A stretch of 8,938 bases of DNA from the NCBI GenBank assembly GCA_937896705.1, contig CALBOC010000034.1, positions 1 through 8,938 of the forward strand, in the 5' to 3' direction. Shown here in pieces: positions 6,592 to 8,938 of this stretch. The translations under genes were made by a program, and so were the position numbers. This DNA is from an uncultured Micrococcaceae bacterium. Its GTDB lineage: Bacteria; Actinomycetota; Actinomycetes; Actinomycetales; Micrococcaceae. The notes under the pieces are model-generated. The model was not told the origin of the DNA. It saw only the letters and a program-made list of their open reading frames with translations, and searched no databases. Numbering within the stretch: the first letter of the stretch is position 1; the number at the start of each line of letters is the position of its first letter.

Positions 6592-7945
6592 GGAACTGCC
6601 GGAAGAGTCTTCCGAACTGAACTTCACCTCTCGTCGCGTGCGGCGTGAATATGAACAAGCCCGTGCAGAAGGCCGTCCCTACATCCCCGCTGAAGAACCA
6701 CAGCCGACCCCCAGTGACACTGAAACCGAATCAAACGAGCACGACCCACAAGACCCGCTCGAAGAGCACTCAGAAACCACCGAGTCAGAACAGCCCGATG
6801 ATGAGCAGGCATTGGGTTACATGCTGGTCGATGGTCAGAGCGTTGCAGTACCCAAACTGGACGAAGAACAACTCAAGGCACGCCAAGCCCGGAAACGCAA
6901 ACGGACGTTCATTATGCTCTCCAGCTTTGCAGTCTTCCTTGGTCTCTTGGCTATCGTTGGTCTCGGTGTCGGTCAGCTCGTTGGCTGGACCAATAATGAT
7001 TACCCGGGCCCCGGCGGCGAGGAAGTTGTGTTTGAGGTGCATCCCGGAGAGGGACCAATCGTTATTGGCAACCGTCTGGTGGACCAGGACATTGTGGCCT
7101 CCACCGGAGCGTTTCGTGATGCGCTTGAAGCCGTCAACACCAGCTCGGAAATCCAGCCCGGCGCATACACCCTCCGGTATGAGATGCCGGCCAAAGATGC
7201 CGCTGAGATACTACTCCAAGTCGGGGTACCGGGCATGAACTACGCCCATGTGAACTCCGGTCACCGCATTGAAGACGTCTATGCAACATTGGATGATCGC
7301 ACCGAATACAGCCTCGAAGAAATTGAGGCGGCCGCTGATCCGGCAAACTACGATGTCCCCGAGCAAGCGGACACGTTAGAAGGCTACATCGCAGTCGGTG
7401 AATATCACTTCCCCTTGGAGGCTTCGCTCGAAGAAATCTTCCAAGAGATGATCGAACCAACACTTGATGAGTTTGAGCGACTGGAGGTCACTGACCCGAC
7501 CGAGCAGCATCAGCTGGTCACCGTCGCGTCGATTTTGGAAGCTGAAGCACGGCCTGAAGATTTCGAAACCGTCGCCGGGATTATTGACAACAGGTTGGAT
7601 AATTCCAACCCTGAAACCGCTGGGTATCTACAAATCGACGCCACCGTCATTTACGGCATGGGTGTCCGCCAACTACAGTTCAGCTCAGAAGATCGCCAAG
7701 ATGAATCCAACGAGTACAACACGTATGTCCACCGCGGACTGCCACCCGGACCGATTGGTGCCCCATCGATCGCTGCGTTAGACGCTGCGGCCGCTCCTGA
7801 AGACAATGACTACTATTACTGGATCACCACCAATATTGAAACCGGTGAGACCCACTTCTCGACCACCTATGAAGAACACCGAGAATACCAAGCCGAATAC
7901 CGGGCATACTGTGACGAAAACCCGTCGATCTGTGGGCGCGGATAA
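6581..7945 (+). CDS. mltG: Endolytic murein transglycosylase MltG (YceG-like)
   Basis: Membrane-bound lytic transglycosylase that cuts nascent glycan strands and is thought to set strand length by ending polymerisation. The 454-residue protein has a cytoplasmic N-terminal tail of about 107 residues, very acidic between residues 38 and 77, then a basic stop (RQARKRKR). One transmembrane helix follows (about 110-134), and then the extracytoplasmic part. There a LysM-like subdomain is followed by the YceG core: VTVASILEAEA with predicted catalytic Glu320, VAGIIDNRL, LQIDATVIYG, YNTYVHRGLPPGPIGAPS and WITTNIETGETHFSTTYEEH. A usual Asn in the GLPPGPI-NP segment is replaced (GAPS). Cys443 and Cys451 lie close together near the C-terminus and could form a disulfide outside the cell. 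The TTG at 6581 is supported by AGGAGG at six bases. The start overlaps ruvX by 11 bases, and aroE follows with no gap. Confidence 0.95.
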   Translation: MTDKELPEESSELNFTSRRVRREYEQARAEGRPYIPAEEPQPTPSDTETESNEHDPQDPLEEHSETTESEQPDDEQALGYMLVDGQSVAVPKLDEEQLKARQARKRKRTFIMLSSFAVFLGLLAIVGLGVGQLVGWTNNDYPGPGGEEVVFEVHPGEGPIVIGNRLVDQDIVASTGAFRDALEAVNTSSEIQPGAYTLRYEMPAKDAAEILLQVGVPGMNYAHVNSGHRIEDVYATLDDRTEYSLEEIEAAADPANYDVPEQADTLEGYIAVGEYHFPLEASLEEIFQEMIEPTLDEFERLEVTDPTEQHQLVTVASILEAEARPEDFETVAGIIDNRLDNSNPETAGYLQIDATVIYGMGVRQLQFSSEDRQDESNEYNTYVHRGLPPGPIGAPSIAALDAAAAPEDNDYYYWITTNIETGETHFSTTYEEHREYQAEYRAYCDENPSICGRG

Positions 7946-8836
7946 ATGAAGCAGTCCGTCAGCATGGCAGAAACGATGTACGCAGCCGTCTTAGGCTCTC
8001 CGATAGCGCATTCAAAATCGCCTGATATGCATCGCGCGGTGTATGCGCATCTCGGCGTGCCCATCGTCTACGACCGTGTCGAGGTGACCCAGGATCAGGC
8101 GGCGGAGTTCATGGCCACGTTGCCGCAACGCTATGGATCTGTCAAACGCCTTGCCGGCTTCTCCGTGACCATGCCATTGAAAAGCGCCCTGGTGCCACAC
8201 ATGACCGCGCTGTCTGAACGCGTTGAACGACTCGGTGTGCTCAATACAATAGTTTTTGACGAGTCTGGACAGACCCGGGGATATAACACTGACGTCGACG
8301 GAGTCCGACTTGCTCTGACACAAACCGGCTACAAGCCATCGCGCGGTGGCACCATGGCGATTCTGGGAGCCGGTGGAACTGCCACAGCAGCGGTAGCGGC
8401 TGCCGCCGATATGGGCCTAGATGGCGTCGTGCTGTATGTCCGCAACGCACAGCGCGCCGTGGAAACCAGTACCGTAGCGACGCGGTTCGGGCTCAGGGTA
8501 GAGATCAAAAGTCTTGCGGACTTTAGTCAAGATAGTCCTATCCACCAGGCCGTGGTCGCCACCTTACCGGCGCACGCGGCAGATCCGTTCGCAGCACAAC
8601 TGCCTGCCGGTCCGCTGCCGCCACTATTAGATGTCATATACGATCCCTGGCCCACCGCACTAGCCCAGGCATGGCAGGCCACCGGCAGCGCAGTTGCTTC
8701 CGGAATGGACATGTTGCTATATCAAGGGGTGGAACAGGCCAAACTCTTTACCCAGCGACTCGTTGACCCCAAGAGCATCGACTGGCAGCAGGCAACACAG
8801 TGCATGGCGGACGCGCTGGGCCTGGTCAAGCAGTGA
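7946..8836 (+). CDS. aroE: Shikimate dehydrogenase
   Basis: Reduces 3-dehydroshikimate to shikimate with NADPH, the fourth step of the shikimate pathway to aromatic amino acids. The 296-residue product has the substrate-binding start LGSPIAHSKSP (residues 16-26) and GFSVTMPLK with catalytic Lys79. It also has GYNTDVDG with catalytic Asp116, the nucleotide loop GAGGTA (141-146), DVIYDPWPT (229-237) and GMDMLLYQG (253-261). The protein carries all the hallmarks of AroE rather than the quinate-type paralogue, though substrate preference cannot be proven by reading. The ATG at 7946 directly abuts the mltG TAA (TAAATG), implying translational coupling. In-frame ATGs at 7964 and 7976 are alternatives; the latter gives the typical short AroE N-terminus, MYAAVLGSPIAHS. 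None has a clear ribosome binding site. The aroC gene follows, so two shikimate steps are clustered. Confidence 0.95.
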   Translation: MKQSVSMAETMYAAVLGSPIAHSKSPDMHRAVYAHLGVPIVYDRVEVTQDQAAEFMATLPQRYGSVKRLAGFSVTMPLKSALVPHMTALSERVERLGVLNTIVFDESGQTRGYNTDVDGVRLALTQTGYKPSRGGTMAILGAGGTATAAVAAAADMGLDGVVLYVRNAQRAVETSTVATRFGLRVEIKSLADFSQDSPIHQAVVATLPAHAADPFAAQLPAGPLPPLLDVIYDPWPTALAQAWQATGSAVASGMDMLLYQGVEQAKLFTQRLVDPKSIDWQQATQCMADALGLVKQ

Positions 8837-8864
8837 ACTCAGTAGACAAACATCGACATGAAGC

Positions 8865-8880
8865 CAGCGCACCGGCGCTG
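8865..8880 (+). other. Hairpin in the aroE-aroC spacer
   Basis: CAGCGC (8865-8870) and GCGCTG (8875-8880) form a perfect 6-bp GC-rich stem with the four-base loop ACCG. No T-run follows. It may be a weak terminator, an RNA processing or stability element between the two aro genes, or a pause signal; the sequence alone does not decide. Confidence 0.4.
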
Positions 8881-8900
8881 AGCATGAAAGAATCGGGCGT

Positions 8901-8938
8901 ATGATGCGTTGGTTAACAGCAGGAGAATCTCACGGCTC
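8901..8938 (+). CDS. aroC: Chorismate synthase, 5' end only
   Basis: The last 38 bases read MMRWLTAGESHG, the highly conserved N-terminus of chorismate synthase (RWLTAGESHG), which converts 5-enolpyruvylshikimate-3-phosphate to chorismate using reduced FMN. The rest lies beyond the window. Two adjacent ATG codons (8901, 8904) could serve as start; most relatives have one or two residues before RWLTAGE. The ribosome binding site is weak (GAAAG at 8886-8890, ten bases before 8901). Position after aroE fits the actinobacterial aroE-aroC-aroK-aroB order. Confidence 0.9.
   Translation, partial: MMRWLTAGESHG

Noticed and set aside
6645..7238. 197-codon plus-strand frame overlapping mltG
   Set aside because: The mltG frame in the same bases encodes the tail, membrane helix and start of the YceG domain with a strong ribosome binding site; the alternative frame shows no domain.
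1..8938. Undescribed accessory system, mobile element or CRISPR array
   Set aside because: All genes but one belong to well-known core families with intact motifs in a conserved order, and no repeats, transposase, integrase or composition break is visible.

Overview
This window is a stretch of core, vertically inherited actinobacterial chromosome. It carries the conserved series dtd (divergent), rarA, rpsD, a small membrane-anchored protein, alaS, ruvX, mltG, aroE and the first codons of aroC. This order is well known in Actinobacteria. The sequence is moderately GC-rich. The long, cysteine-free ribosomal protein S4 resembles the Micrococcaceae (Arthrobacter-like) form rather than the mycobacterial one. 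The base composition looks lower in GC than typical Arthrobacter, so a lower-GC Micrococcaceae genus such as Enteractinococcus or Yaniella is a reasonable guess, but only a guess.

Layout. Bases 1-449 (minus strand) hold nearly all of dtd, whose last codons lie outside the window. A 56-base divergent spacer separates it from rarA (506-1954, plus strand). Both genes have an actinobacterial -10 box placed so that transcription would begin at or within one base of the start codon, which predicts leaderless mRNAs. Bases 1955-2172 carry a candidate extended -10 promoter and two stem-loops in a long leader of rpsD (2173-2799). A very stable UUCG-capped hairpin follows rpsD. A 107-codon gene (2956-3279) for a small protein with an N-terminal hydrophobic segment comes next, then a terminator-like hairpin with a T-run just ahead of alaS (3357-6044). 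ruvX, mltG and aroE follow with spacings of 25 bases, an 11-base overlap and zero bases, which indicates one co-transcribed and partly translationally coupled unit. A 64-base spacer with a perfect 6-bp hairpin separates aroE from aroC, of which only about 12 codons are seen.

Functionally, the group combines translation fidelity and supply (Dtd, S4, AlaRS), genome maintenance or RNA processing (RarA, RuvX), peptidoglycan strand termination (MltG) and the shikimate pathway (AroE, AroC). All identifiable catalytic motifs are intact. I see no mobile element, CRISPR array, tRNA, rRNA, prophage, defence island or pseudogene, and no undescribed multi-gene system. The points worth a second look are regulatory (leaderless divergent pair, rpsD leader, hairpin before alaS) and the apparent absence of the DUF948 gene that often sits between rpsD and the small membrane protein in relatives.
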